64,000 nucleotides of DNA from a bacterium (GTDB taxonomy: Bacteria; Pseudomonadota; Alphaproteobacteria; Sphingomonadales; Sphingomonadaceae), in assembly GCA_030824575.1 (NCBI GenBank), contig JAVBXL010000047.1, forward strand, positions 19,897-83,896, in the 5' to 3' direction. Below the pieces are notes generated by a model. That model saw only the letters and a list, made by a program, of their open reading frames with translations, was not told the origin of the DNA and searched no databases. The position numbers were made by a program, and so were the translations under genes. Below are positions 1 to 7,685 of this stretch, piece after piece; position 1 is the stretch's first letter, and every line of letters begins with the position of its first letter.

Positions 1-1402
1 TGGTCATCCCCAGACGGTTGTCGATATTCTGGCTGAAATCGTCATAACGGCCGCCGAACCGCAACTTGATCTGTTCGGTGATCTCGATCTGGTCCTGAAT
101 ATACACGCCCCAGGCCTTCTGGACCTCCGTAGAATTTTGAATGACGCTTGTCGGCGCGGGCGCGGGAATATTATAATTGGGGTTGAAAATATCGATCGCA
201 TAGGACTGGTCGGCCGCGGTCGGGCGATAGCGTAGCTGGAACGTCTTGATCTTGAACCGGTCCCAGTCGCCGCCGATGCGGATATTGTGGACGATCGATC
301 CGGTGTTGATCTTGCCGCTGATTTCGCCGCGGAACACCATATGGGTGGTGCTGTAATCGCGATAGCGACGCTGGCGCGACAGGGTGCGGCCGTCATTGTC
401 GATCTGCTGGCGACCCACCGCCAGTTCTGGATCGCTCGAATAGCCCTCGAACGTCGTGTCCTTATAGCCCGCGCCCAGCATCAGCGTCCAATCCTCGCTG
501 AAGTCATGCTGATATTGCGCCTGATGGCCCAGCACGCCGATCTTGATCGGGCCGTCATTGGGGTTGCCCAGGAAGCGACTGCTGGGAATGGCGCCCAGCT
601 TAGCGCTGATGATCCTGCCATCGGCGCCGATGGTCGGGATCGCCACCACGCCGCGATCGAACGGCACCTCCTGCTTCACATATTCCAGTTCGTAGGTGAA
701 GATGTCCTTGTCCGACAGCTTCAGCAAAACCGACGGCGTCAGCGTATATTTCTGCGTCTCCACCGTGTCGCGGAAGCTTTCGGCCTGTTCGGACGACCCG
801 TTGATGCGGATGGCGATGCTGTCGCTCAGCGGCAGATTATAGTCGGCCTCAATGCGATAGGTTTCCCAGCTGCCGCCTGAAATGGCGAAGTGGCCGCCTT
901 CATTGAAGGTCGGCTTCTTGGTCACGATGTTGACCGTGCCGCCCGGTTCGCCCCGGCCGAACAGCGCGCCATTGGGGCCCTTGAGCACTTCGATCCGCTC
1001 GACGTTGGACGCATCGCGCGGGCCGCCATAGCCGCGACCGCCATTGAAGCCGTTGACCAGGAAGCCGCTCGGGAAATTCTCGTCCCCGGCAAAGCCACGG
1101 ATCGCGAAACTGTCCCACAGGCCGCCGAAATTATTCTGCTTCGACACGCCGCTCGCCAGTTCCAGCGCGGTATCGAGCCGGGTGATGTTCAAATTGTCGA
1201 GCAGCTTGCCTTCCAGAAACTGGACGGCCTGCGGGATTTCCTTGACCGGCGTGTCGCCGAAATACTGCCGCTTCAGGCCGGTGACGACGATGTCGCCGTC
1301 CGCGCTGGCGGCCGCAGGTTCCTGCGCCTGTGCGGCGGAAGACAGGGCGATGGCGGCGGTGCTGGCGATGAAGGCCAGGCGAAGGGCCGATGATGTGCGC
1401 AT
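1..1402 (-). CDS. TonB-dependent outer-membrane receptor (3' end beyond window)
   Basis: The reading frame opens with a typical signal peptide (hydrophobic run ending in an AQA site, about residues 1-27), then a TonB-box-like stretch (GDIVVTGLK), a plug domain with the family motif RIEVLKGPNGALFGRGEPGG (about residues 130-150) and the start of the beta-barrel. Such receptors import siderophores, metal chelates or other scarce substrates using TonB energy. The start is supported by an AAGGGG ribosome site just upstream. The C-terminal barrel lies outside the window. It is the last visible gene of a minus-strand run with a HupE-like permease and a DUF4198 protein, so a metal complex is a reasonable guess for the ligand; the sequence does not show it. 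Confidence 0.9.
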   Translation of the reverse strand, partial: MRTSSALRLAFIASTAAIALSSAAQAQEPAAASADGDIVVTGLKRQYFGDTPVKEIPQAVQFLEGKLLDNLNITRLDTALELASGVSKQNNFGGLWDSFAIRGFAGDENFPSGFLVNGFNGGRGYGGPRDASNVERIEVLKGPNGALFGRGEPGGTVNIVTKKPTFNEGGHFAISGGSWETYRIEADYNLPLSDSIAIRINGSSEQAESFRDTVETQKYTLTPSVLLKLSDKDIFTYELEYVKQEVPFDRGVVAIPTIGADGRIISAKLGAIPSSRFLGNPNDGPIKIGVLGHQAQYQHDFSEDWTLMLGAGYKDTTFEGYSSDPELAVGRQQIDNDGRTLSRQRRYRDYSTTHMVFRGEISGKINTGSIVHNIRIGGDWDRFKIKTFQLRYRPTAADQSYAIDIFNPNYNIPAPAPTSVIQNSTEVQKAWGVYIQDQIEITEQIKLRFGGRYDDFSQNIDNRLGMT

Positions 1403-1717
1403 GATGATTCCCCTTATGAAGTCGCTGTTCCCGAATATCCTGCGAAACGCGGACCGGCTGGTCTTCTTCTTGTTTCCCGCGCGGATGTTGCATCCTGTCG
1501 TCGGGGCCGGGCCACGGGGTGTTTTCGATCACCTCTTCTTGAGATCGAGGCTAGGTCGAGTTACGGATATATTACGTCAAACTTGGCGCATGGGACGGTG
1601 CAAAATTGTGAATCGCGGGGCGCTACGGCATGAAAATGCTGGGCGCGATTGCGCCGCCGATCCTACCAAAAATCCCGCAAAATGGCCGCTTCCCGAAGGC
1701 AGCGGCCCTGCGCCCAT
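1403..1717. other. Intergenic region without recognised gene
   Basis: About 315 bases between the acyltransferase-like gene and the TonB receptor. I see no convincing coding frame, only a moderately A/T-rich part around 1560-1620 that could hold a promoter for the receptor. No clear terminator or operator was recognised. Confidence 0.5.
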
Positions 1718-2932
1718 TTAGAGATATTTGAGCCACCAGATATCCTTGCGACGCTGCTTCAATTGCGCGAACCAGCGGGTCGGGAAGTAGAGGACCGGGA
1801 TCAGGATAAAGACCCAGATCCACACCCAGCGCAGCTGATCGACGCCGAACACGCTGCCCTTGGTCGGGCCGTAAAGCACCAAAGCGACATTGTAGATCAG
1901 CTTGAGCACATAGAGATGCAGAACATAATAAAACATCGGCGCGCCGCCCAACATTGCGAGATGCGGCATCGCCTTGCTGCCCTCGCACTTTTCGAACAGC
2001 GCCAGCAGCAGGCAGCCGGTGCCGATGGTCGGCATCAGGAACAGCAGAGAGGGCGGATATTTGGTCAGCGCCAGGAAGCTCATCACCGTGCGCAGCGGCG
2101 TTTCCGCGACGAACCACGGCTTGTCGCCATAGATGTTAAGATAGCGGATCACCACGAACCCGACGATCAGGCCAAGCCCTAGCATCGCCAGCCGCTTGAT
2201 GCGCGGCGCGGGATCGGTGCCCCGTGCAAACCACGGTCCGCAGGCGTAACCCAGCAGGATCACGCCAATCCAGGGCAGGATCGGATAGGTGGTCTTGACC
2301 ATCGTACCGGCGATCTCGAACTTTTCGCGCTGGTGCAGCACGGCCCAGGGAATGAAGTAGGGCGATTGCGCCGTCAGCCGGATCGGATCGAGCAGATTGT
2401 GCAGGCACACGATCGCCAGCCCCACGCCAAACTGCGCCGCACGCGGCAGATGCAGCAGCGCGGCCAGCGCCACCATGCTGATCCCGATCGCCCAGATCAC
2501 CTGCAACCAGATCGCCGTTGGCGGAAAGGCGGGCGCCTGCGTCGGCCACGCATAGCCGACCACGGTGAATTCCAGAAAAATCAGGAACAGCCCGCGCTTC
2601 AGCAGAAATTCCGACACTTGGCCCCTGCTGTGCGACTGGCCGTAGAGCCAGGCGGACAGGCCGGTCAGCGCGACGAAGGTCGGCGCGCAGAATGTCGAGA
2701 GGAACCGGGTGAAGAACAGGCCCGGATCGGTGGTATTGGCGTCCACCGGATCGGTCACCTGCAAATGCAGGAACCAAGTCTCACGGACATGATCGACCAG
2801 CATGAACAGCATGACCAGCCCGCGCAGCGCATCGATGGCGATCAGGCGCGTGCGCGCCTTCGCCGCTGCGACCGGCCCCGTCGCGCCGGGGCCAAAGCCT
2901 GTCAGGGGCGCTTGCCCCGCAATGCTGTTCAT
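1718..2932 (-). CDS. Multi-pass membrane protein, DUF5009/heparan N-acetyltransferase-like
   Basis: A 404-residue integral membrane protein with about ten hydrophobic segments. It begins with the family hallmark RLIAIDALRGLVMLFMLVDH (about residues 29-48), known from acyltransferase/heparan-alpha-glucosaminide acetyltransferase-like proteins (COG4299/DUF1624 type). These are thought to move acyl groups onto periplasmic sugars or other acceptors; the substrate here is unknown. A longer frame runs upstream, but the ATG at 2932 sits right before this conserved motif and just after the preceding gene, so I prefer it. It lies in a minus-strand run of probable metal-uptake genes. Confidence 0.75.
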   Translation of the reverse strand: MNSIAGQAPLTGFGPGATGPVAAAKARTRLIAIDALRGLVMLFMLVDHVRETWFLHLQVTDPVDANTTDPGLFFTRFLSTFCAPTFVALTGLSAWLYGQSHSRGQVSEFLLKRGLFLIFLEFTVVGYAWPTQAPAFPPTAIWLQVIWAIGISMVALAALLHLPRAAQFGVGLAIVCLHNLLDPIRLTAQSPYFIPWAVLHQREKFEIAGTMVKTTYPILPWIGVILLGYACGPWFARGTDPAPRIKRLAMLGLGLIVGFVVIRYLNIYGDKPWFVAETPLRTVMSFLALTKYPPSLLFLMPTIGTGCLLLALFEKCEGSKAMPHLAMLGGAPMFYYVLHLYVLKLIYNVALVLYGPTKGSVFGVDQLRWVWIWVFILIPVLYFPTRWFAQLKQRRKDIWWLKYL

Positions 2933-2955
2933 CTGTCTATCCCTTCCCTGGCTCT

Positions 2956-3552
2956 TCACGCGCCCTTGGGCTGGAAGAGATCCTTGTAGAAACCGACCGT
3001 CTTGACGGTCACGGTGACGGGCGTGTCGCCCTTGTTGCGGAAATACCAGCCATGGGTGCCATCGAACGGCGCGGTGAAATCGCCCTGGCCGCCGGTCATG
3101 GCCAACTCTTTCCAATAGTCGGTGAACGACCCGTCGGTGGCGCCGGCCTTCTCGCCATGCATTTCGGCCTTCACCGGGCCGCCGGTCGAAGCCCAGGTGA
3201 AGATGAAGCTGTCGCCCCTGGCCATATGCGCCTTCACTTCCTGGCCGCTATGCGGCGCCAGGGTGATGGTCATTTCGTCCTGCCGCCAGGCGGCGGACTT
3301 GGCGATCGTCGCCTTGGTCGGGTTCGCAACGTCGCTCGGGGCGGGCGCGGCCTCCTTGGCCTCGCCCGATACCATGCCATTGAGGCCGATCGCGCTGCCG
3401 AAGCCGGTCGGGTCGATGCCATATTCGGCGGGCAGCACGAAAAGGGTGACGATGGCGATCGCGGCCAGCGCCGCGCCGCCGGTCGCCTTGGCCAGCGTGG
3501 CGGGTGACGGGCTGATGCGGGCAGGCAGGGCGGATGCACTCGTTGCGGTCAT
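2956..3552 (-). CDS. Membrane-anchored periplasmic protein of unknown function
   Basis: 198 residues: a short cytoplasmic tail, one transmembrane segment (about residues 25-48, GGAALAAIAIVTLFVLPAEYG) and a soluble domain of about 140 residues that would face the periplasm. It resembles proteins annotated only as transmembrane anchor proteins. The soluble part has a beta-rich look (DSFIFTWAST, HGWYFRNKGDTPVTVTVKTVGFY). It starts one base after the stop of the HupE-like gene, so the two are surely co-transcribed and probably translationally coupled. I do not know its function; the operon suggests a role alongside metal transport. Confidence 0.65.
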   Translation of the reverse strand: MTATSASALPARISPSPATLAKATGGAALAAIAIVTLFVLPAEYGIDPTGFGSAIGLNGMVSGEAKEAAPAPSDVANPTKATIAKSAAWRQDEMTITLAPHSGQEVKAHMARGDSFIFTWASTGGPVKAEMHGEKAGATDGSFTDYWKELAMTGGQGDFTAPFDGTHGWYFRNKGDTPVTVTVKTVGFYKDLFQPKGA

Positions 3553-3553
3553 G

Positions 3554-4282
3554 TCAGGCCCCTTCGGTAAAATAGCCGGCCAGTTGATAGCCGATAAGGA
3601 CGAAGCCGGCGGTCATCAGCGCGGCATTGGCCAGGATGGCGCGGCGGTTGAAACCGGGTGACAGACGCCACAGGTTCATCAGCAGCAGGATGATCGCCAG
3701 CGCCATGAACTGGCCCAGTTCGACGCCGACATTGAAACTGATGAGATTGTATATCATCCCGTCTTTCGCCAGTGTCAACGCCTGTAACTTGGTCGCCAGG
3801 CCGAAACCGTGGAAGAAACCGAAGATCAGCACCGCCGCCTTGGGATTGGGCGACACCCCGAACCAGGTCTTGAACCCGTCCAGATTGTCGATCGCCTTAT
3901 AGACCACCGACAGGCCAATGATCGCGTCGATCAGGAAGGGGTTGGCGCGGATATCAAGCAACACCCCCAACAGCAATGTAGCGCTATGCCCGATCGCAAA
4001 CAGCGTCACATAGGCGGCGACGTCCTTCATCCGGTAGAGGAAGAAGATGACGCCCGCCAGGAACAGCAGATGGTCATATCCGGTGACCATATGTTTGGCA
4101 CCCAGATACATGTACGGGATGATGTTGATCCCCGACGCGCCTTCGATGAAGGCCTTGTCATTCTCATTGACGCCATGCGCCCAGAGCGAGGCGCTCATAC
4201 AGGCGAGCGCCAGCCCCAGCAGCAGTGCGACCCGCCGCACGCCTGGAGAGAGAAGCGGGGGGTGGATCGCGCTGTGCATCAT
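3554..4282 (-). CDS. HupE/UreJ-family metal permease-like protein
   Basis: A 242-residue membrane protein of the HupE/UreJ_2 type, a family linked to nickel or cobalt uptake. A signal sequence ends in LWA, leaving a predicted mature N-terminus HGVNENDK. Five to six membrane helices follow with the family features HMVTGYDHLLFLAGVIFF (about residues 67-84), IGHSATLLLG and FGFFHGFGLA, whose histidines are candidate metal ligands. It is flanked by a DUF4198 protein and a small His-rich periplasmic protein, a combination expected of metal acquisition. Nickel, cobalt and copper cannot be told apart from sequence. Confidence 0.8.
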   Translation of the reverse strand: MMHSAIHPPLLSPGVRRVALLLGLALACMSASLWAHGVNENDKAFIEGASGINIIPYMYLGAKHMVTGYDHLLFLAGVIFFLYRMKDVAAYVTLFAIGHSATLLLGVLLDIRANPFLIDAIIGLSVVYKAIDNLDGFKTWFGVSPNPKAAVLIFGFFHGFGLATKLQALTLAKDGMIYNLISFNVGVELGQFMALAIILLLMNLWRLSPGFNRRAILANAALMTAGFVLIGYQLAGYFTEGA

Positions 4283-4288
4283 GGCCTC

Positions 4289-4660
4289 TTACTTCGCCTG
4301 GAAGGTGGCGAAGCTTTTGGTCCCGCCCTTGTCGACCAGTGCGACGACCAGTTTGGCCCCCTTGGCGGCCTTGAAGCCGACGGCACTCAGCTTGTTGCCA
4401 CCGGCGGGCTTGAGCGCCGCCTCGGTCTTGGCGCCCGCTGCGGTCTGGGTCAGCTTGGCGGTGAAACCCGCAGCGACCAGCGGCTCATCTTCTTCGCTCA
4501 GATACACATCGACGCCCTTGGGGCCGGCGACCAGTTCGATCATCGTCTCGCCGGTCATCTGGACCAGCCCGCCATGCTGCGGCTTCATGCTGCCATGGGC
4601 GTGCAGCATGGCAGGGGCGGCGATGAGGGCGATGGCGGCAAGGGTCGTGCGAAAATGCAT
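4289..4660 (-). CDS. Small secreted protein with N-terminal His-rich motif
   Basis: 123 residues with a clear signal peptide (about residues 1-21). The predicted mature protein begins HGSMKPQHGG, placing a histidine at or next to the N-terminus with a second one shortly after, a plausible metal-binding tip. The rest is rich in Lys, Ala and Thr with beta-strand character. It has no catalytic motif that I recognise. It sits between the DUF4198 gene and the HupE-like gene, with a 6-base gap to the latter, so it probably delivers or senses the same metal in the periplasm. Confidence 0.65.
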   Translation of the reverse strand: MHFRTTLAAIALIAAPAMLHAHGSMKPQHGGLVQMTGETMIELVAGPKGVDVYLSEEDEPLVAAGFTAKLTQTAAGAKTEAALKPAGGNKLSAVGFKAAKGAKLVVALVDKGGTKSFATFQAK

Positions 4661-4684
4661 GGCTATTCTCCTGAAAAATGCAGC

Positions 4685-5425
4685 TTATTCCGGCGCGTGC
4701 GGCAGCACGAAGGACAGGGAGGCGCGATATTCCTCATGATCGACCTTCTTGTCGGTCGTCTGGCCGACATAGATCGCCATCAGCACATTGATGCCCTGGT
4801 TGCGCAGCTTGATCGTCGCTGTGCCATCGGCCGCCGTCTTTGCGGGCGCAGCCTCGTCGGGATCGTTGACATAATCCTGCATCACCGTCGCACCGGCGAT
4901 CGGCTTGCCCTTGTAATAGACGCGCACCGTCATCGGCTTGCCCATTTTCTGCGGGATGCCGTCGACCGGAACCACCTGCAACATATGCCCCTCGAACAAA
5001 GGCACCGGCTTGGTCGGCACCTGACTCAGATAGACGGCGTATTTGAAATTATGCTCGGCCAGCGTCGCGGTCGGCACTTCGTCGCGGCCCTTATTGTGCC
5101 ATTCGCCGTCGGGCGTCTTGCTCCAATAGCCATAGTCCATGATCGCGGCGACGGCCGCGACCGGCTCGTCGCTGTCCACCACCGGGATCGCCCCGGCCGC
5201 GCGCAGCGATGTGGCGACCGGTGCCCAGTCGGCGTCATAGCCGGTCACGCTCTTGACCAGCGGCAACCGCTTGACCGCGTCCAGATCGTCCGCGCCCACG
5301 CCGTAGATCAGCGCCAGCTGGCGGGCGCGCTGCGCGAACCAGATGCCATGGGCGCTGGCGGGCATGGCCATGGCGGCGAGGGTGACGGCGCCGACGGCGA
5401 CGGTGGCGAGGCGGGAAAAGGCCAA
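4685..5425 (-). CDS. DUF4198 periplasmic protein (NikK/CbiK-type metal-uptake component)
   Basis: 246 residues with signal peptide cleaved after ASA, giving the mature start HGIWFAQR, the usual opening of DUF4198 (COG5266) proteins that accompany nickel/cobalt uptake systems. The C-terminal half is an Ig-like beta domain (PMTVRVYYKGKPIAGATV, TAADGTATIKL). It is the first gene of the minus-strand run reaching the TonB receptor; the promoter must lie in the roughly 170 bases upstream, beyond the terminator of the neighbouring aldehyde dehydrogenase gene. Confidence 0.75.
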   Translation of the reverse strand: MAFSRLATVAVGAVTLAAMAMPASAHGIWFAQRARQLALIYGVGADDLDAVKRLPLVKSVTGYDADWAPVATSLRAAGAIPVVDSDEPVAAVAAIMDYGYWSKTPDGEWHNKGRDEVPTATLAEHNFKYAVYLSQVPTKPVPLFEGHMLQVVPVDGIPQKMGKPMTVRVYYKGKPIAGATVMQDYVNDPDEAAPAKTAADGTATIKLRNQGINVLMAIYVGQTTDKKVDHEEYRASLSFVLPHAPE

Positions 5426-5534
5426 GTGCGAACTCCTCGATCAGGGGGAATGTCCCTGGGGATCGAGGCTATGATTACGACACAAGCGAATGTTCCGAAT
5501 ATGTCGAATGACTAGGTGGAAAATATCAAAAAAA

Positions 5535-5569
5535 GAGGGCCGAAGACGCATTATGCGTCGTCGGCCCTC
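5535..5569 (-). terminator. Intrinsic terminator of the aldehyde dehydrogenase gene
   Basis: Nine-base perfect arms (GAGGGCCGA at 5535-5543, TCGGCCCTC at 5561-5569) with an inner ACGCAT/ATGCGT stem form a strong hairpin. Seven A residues at 5528-5534 read as a U-run on the minus strand, so it terminates transcription from the gene starting at 7012. Confidence 0.88.
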
Positions 5570-5593
5570 GATGATGTTACAAAGCGGTGATCG

Positions 5594-7012
5594 TCAGGCG
5601 TCTTCCAGTTCCACGATGTTGACGATATGCGCCTGGGTATATTCCAGCAGACCCGCTTCGCCCAGTTCGCCGCCCAGCCCGGACTGCTTGACCCCGCGGA
5701 ACGGGATATTGGCGTCGATCGCCAGATGCTGGTTCACCCATACCGTGCCGGTGTCGATCTGCATCGCGACTGCGGTGGCGCGCGCCACATCCTTGCCCCA
5801 TACCGTACCGGCCAGGCCGTAATCGCTGTCGTTGGCGCGGGCGATGACATCAGCGATATCGTCATATTTCATGACCGGCAGCACCGGGCCGAACTGCTCC
5901 TCCTGCACCAGCGGCGCGTCTTCGGGCAGGTCGCGCACGATGGTCGGCGCGATGAAGTATCCCGGCCGGTCCATCGGCTCGCCTCCGGCCAGCACCGTGC
6001 CGCGCGTCTTGGCGTCCGCGATCAGGGCGGTGACCTTGTCATACTGCATCTTGTTCTGCACCGGGCCGATGGTCGTCCCCTGCTTGGCACCATCGTCGAC
6101 GATCGCTTCATTGGCCAGCTTCGCCAGTTCGTCGCAAAACTCGTCATACATGGCGCTGGGCACATAGGCGCGCTTCACCGCGACGCAGATCTGCCCGGCA
6201 TTGGTCATCGCGCCCTGATAGACCTTCTTGGCCACTGCACGCGCATCGACATCGTCCAGCACGATCGCCGCGTCATTGCCGCCCAGCTCCAGCGTCACCC
6301 GCTTCACGGTGCCGGCGGACGACGCCATCACCTTCTTGCCGGTCGCGGTCGATCCGGTGAAGGCGACCTTGGCGATATCGGGATGCCCGGTCATCAACGG
6401 ACCCAGCTCATTCTGGTCGCACACGATGTTCAGCACGCCGGCCGGCAATATGTCCTTGGCCAGTTCGCCGAATAACAATGTGGTCAGCGGCGTCGTCGGC
6501 GCGGGCTTGGCGACCATCGTGTTGCCCGTGACCAATGCCGGCCCCAGCTTGTTCATCAACAGGATCAGTGGGAAATTCCATGGCGTGATGGATGCGACCA
6601 CGCCCAGCGGCGTGCGATGCTCGATCACCTTGTTGCCGCCCTCGTCTTTCAGGATTTTCGGCTCCACCCGCATCGCGGCGAAGGCGCGCAGGGTAAATAC
6701 GCTGCCCATGATCTCATATCCGGCCTGGTCCAAGGGCTTACCCTGTTCGCTGGTCAGCAGGCTGGCGAATTCGCCGATCCGTGCCTCCAGCGCATCGGCC
6801 AGCTTGTTCACCAGCGCGGCGCGTTCCTCAACCGGTGTCGCCGCCCAGCCGGGCTGCGCGCGCTTCGCCGCCGCGATTGCGCGTTCCAGCAACGCCTCGT
6901 CGGCCTTGGGGCAGGCGGCGAAAGGCTGCGCCGTCGCCGGGTTAACCACGTCGAACATGCTGACGCCGGGCGTCAGTACGCCGTCGATGAGCATCCGAAA
7001 TTCATGATCCAT
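5594..7012 (-). CDS. NAD(P)-dependent aldehyde dehydrogenase, candidate vanillin dehydrogenase
   Basis: 472 residues, full length for the ALDH superfamily. Visible are the PWNFPL segment (about 144-149), the general base Glu242 in LELGG, the nucleophile Cys276 in NAGQICVA, and the late EEQFGPVLPV motif. It oxidises an aldehyde to an acid in the cytoplasm. It is divergent from a MarR/FerC-like regulator and shares with it a 21-bp operator (7099-7119) also found before feruloyl-CoA synthetase-like and FerB-like genes, so vanillin made from ferulate is the best substrate guess. Sequence alone cannot separate vanillin from other aldehydes. GGAGAG lies just upstream of the ATG. Confidence 0.85.
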   Translation of the reverse strand: MDHEFRMLIDGVLTPGVSMFDVVNPATAQPFAACPKADEALLERAIAAAKRAQPGWAATPVEERAALVNKLADALEARIGEFASLLTSEQGKPLDQAGYEIMGSVFTLRAFAAMRVEPKILKDEGGNKVIEHRTPLGVVASITPWNFPLILLMNKLGPALVTGNTMVAKPAPTTPLTTLLFGELAKDILPAGVLNIVCDQNELGPLMTGHPDIAKVAFTGSTATGKKVMASSAGTVKRVTLELGGNDAAIVLDDVDARAVAKKVYQGAMTNAGQICVAVKRAYVPSAMYDEFCDELAKLANEAIVDDGAKQGTTIGPVQNKMQYDKVTALIADAKTRGTVLAGGEPMDRPGYFIAPTIVRDLPEDAPLVQEEQFGPVLPVMKYDDIADVIARANDSDYGLAGTVWGKDVARATAVAMQIDTGTVWVNQHLAIDANIPFRGVKQSGLGGELGEAGLLEYTQAHIVNIVELEDA

Positions 7013-7098
7013 GAGTCGCTCTCCTTTATATGGCTATCGCAGGCCGATCCGGGCGGGCATTGACTATCGCTTTGCGCGGCGGACAACTATAGGCTGCA

Positions 7099-7119
7099 TA
7101 TGTGCGCCTGGGATACAAT
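7099..7119. promoter_or_regulatory. FerC/MarR-type operator between ALDH and marR genes
   Basis: Reverse complement reads ATTGTATC-N5-GGCGCACATA. It matches similar 21-bp sites at 7609-7629, 17280-17300 and 33024-33044. It lies in the divergent promoter region and would overlap a TTGTCA-N17-CACATA promoter for the ALDH gene, so one repressor could control both directions. Confidence 0.65.
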
Positions 7120-7143
7120 TTTGACAAGGGGGTATCGCAACAG

Positions 7144-7590
7144 ATGAAGCAGGGAGCCGATCTCCAGACGCTTGTCGGCTATCGCGTGCAGCAGGCCAAT
7201 CTGCTGATGGAAACCGATGCGCGCGCCGCGCTGGGCGATTTCGACCTGTCGCCGGCGAAGATGACCGCGCTCATCCTGATCCGCGACAATCCGGGTTGCG
7301 ACCAGACTGCGCTTGGCCGTGCGCTCAGCATCAATCGGTCGAGCGCGATGAAGCTGGTCAATATCCTGGCGGACAAGGGGCTGGTGGAACGGCGGCCGGG
7401 CCGCGACCTGCGCACCAACGCCCTCGCCCTGCGGCCCGAAGGCGCGCGCCAGCTCGAAACCATGGTGGCCGCTGTCCGCCAATCCGACGCGCGCATGACG
7501 CAACGGCTCAGCGCCGATGAACTGGCGACCCTGCACGACCTGCTCGCCAGACTCGGCCCCGCGACCGACGCTCCGGACGAAGACGACTGA
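7144..7590 (+). CDS. MarR-family repressor, FerC-like
   Basis: 148 residues with a MarR winged helix: DFDLSPAKMTALILIRDNPG, DQTALGRALSINRSSAMKLVNILADKGLVERRPGRDLRTNALALRPEG (about residues 33-100). MarR proteins usually repress catabolic genes until an aromatic ligand or CoA thioester binds; FerC of SYK-6 does this for ferulate genes with hydroxycinnamoyl-CoA as inducer. The frame extends to an ATG at 7102, but that start would put the operator inside the gene, so I chose 7144. It sits between two putative target genes, and matching operators occur near two more, which makes it the likely regulator of the ferulate module. Confidence 0.82.
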   Translation: MKQGADLQTLVGYRVQQANLLMETDARAALGDFDLSPAKMTALILIRDNPGCDQTALGRALSINRSSAMKLVNILADKGLVERRPGRDLRTNALALRPEGARQLETMVAAVRQSDARMTQRLSADELATLHDLLARLGPATDAPDEDD

Positions 7591-7608
7591 TTACGCAGGC
7601 TTGCACAA

Positions 7609-7629
7609 ATTGTATCATAGGCGCACAAT
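7609..7629. promoter_or_regulatory. FerC/MarR-type operator and promoter of ferA-like gene
   Basis: ATTGTATC-N5-GCGCACAAT, with outer arms AATTGT/ACAATT, lies between TTGCAC (7601-7606) and CACAAT (7624-7629), a plausible sigma-70 pair with a 17-base spacer. A bound repressor would block RNA polymerase. One of four matching sites in the window. Confidence 0.7.
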
Positions 7630-7685
7630 TACCATGAACCATGCGGCCGATTCGACAGGATAGCGCCGCGCGAACGGGGAGAGGG

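Noticed and set aside
3809..5515. 568-codon open frame on the plus strand
   Set aside because: Covers three minus-strand genes with signal peptides and family motifs; no recognisable domain.
7102..7143. N-terminal extension of the FerC-like MarR gene
   Set aside because: It would place the operator inside the gene and adds residues lacking in the family.
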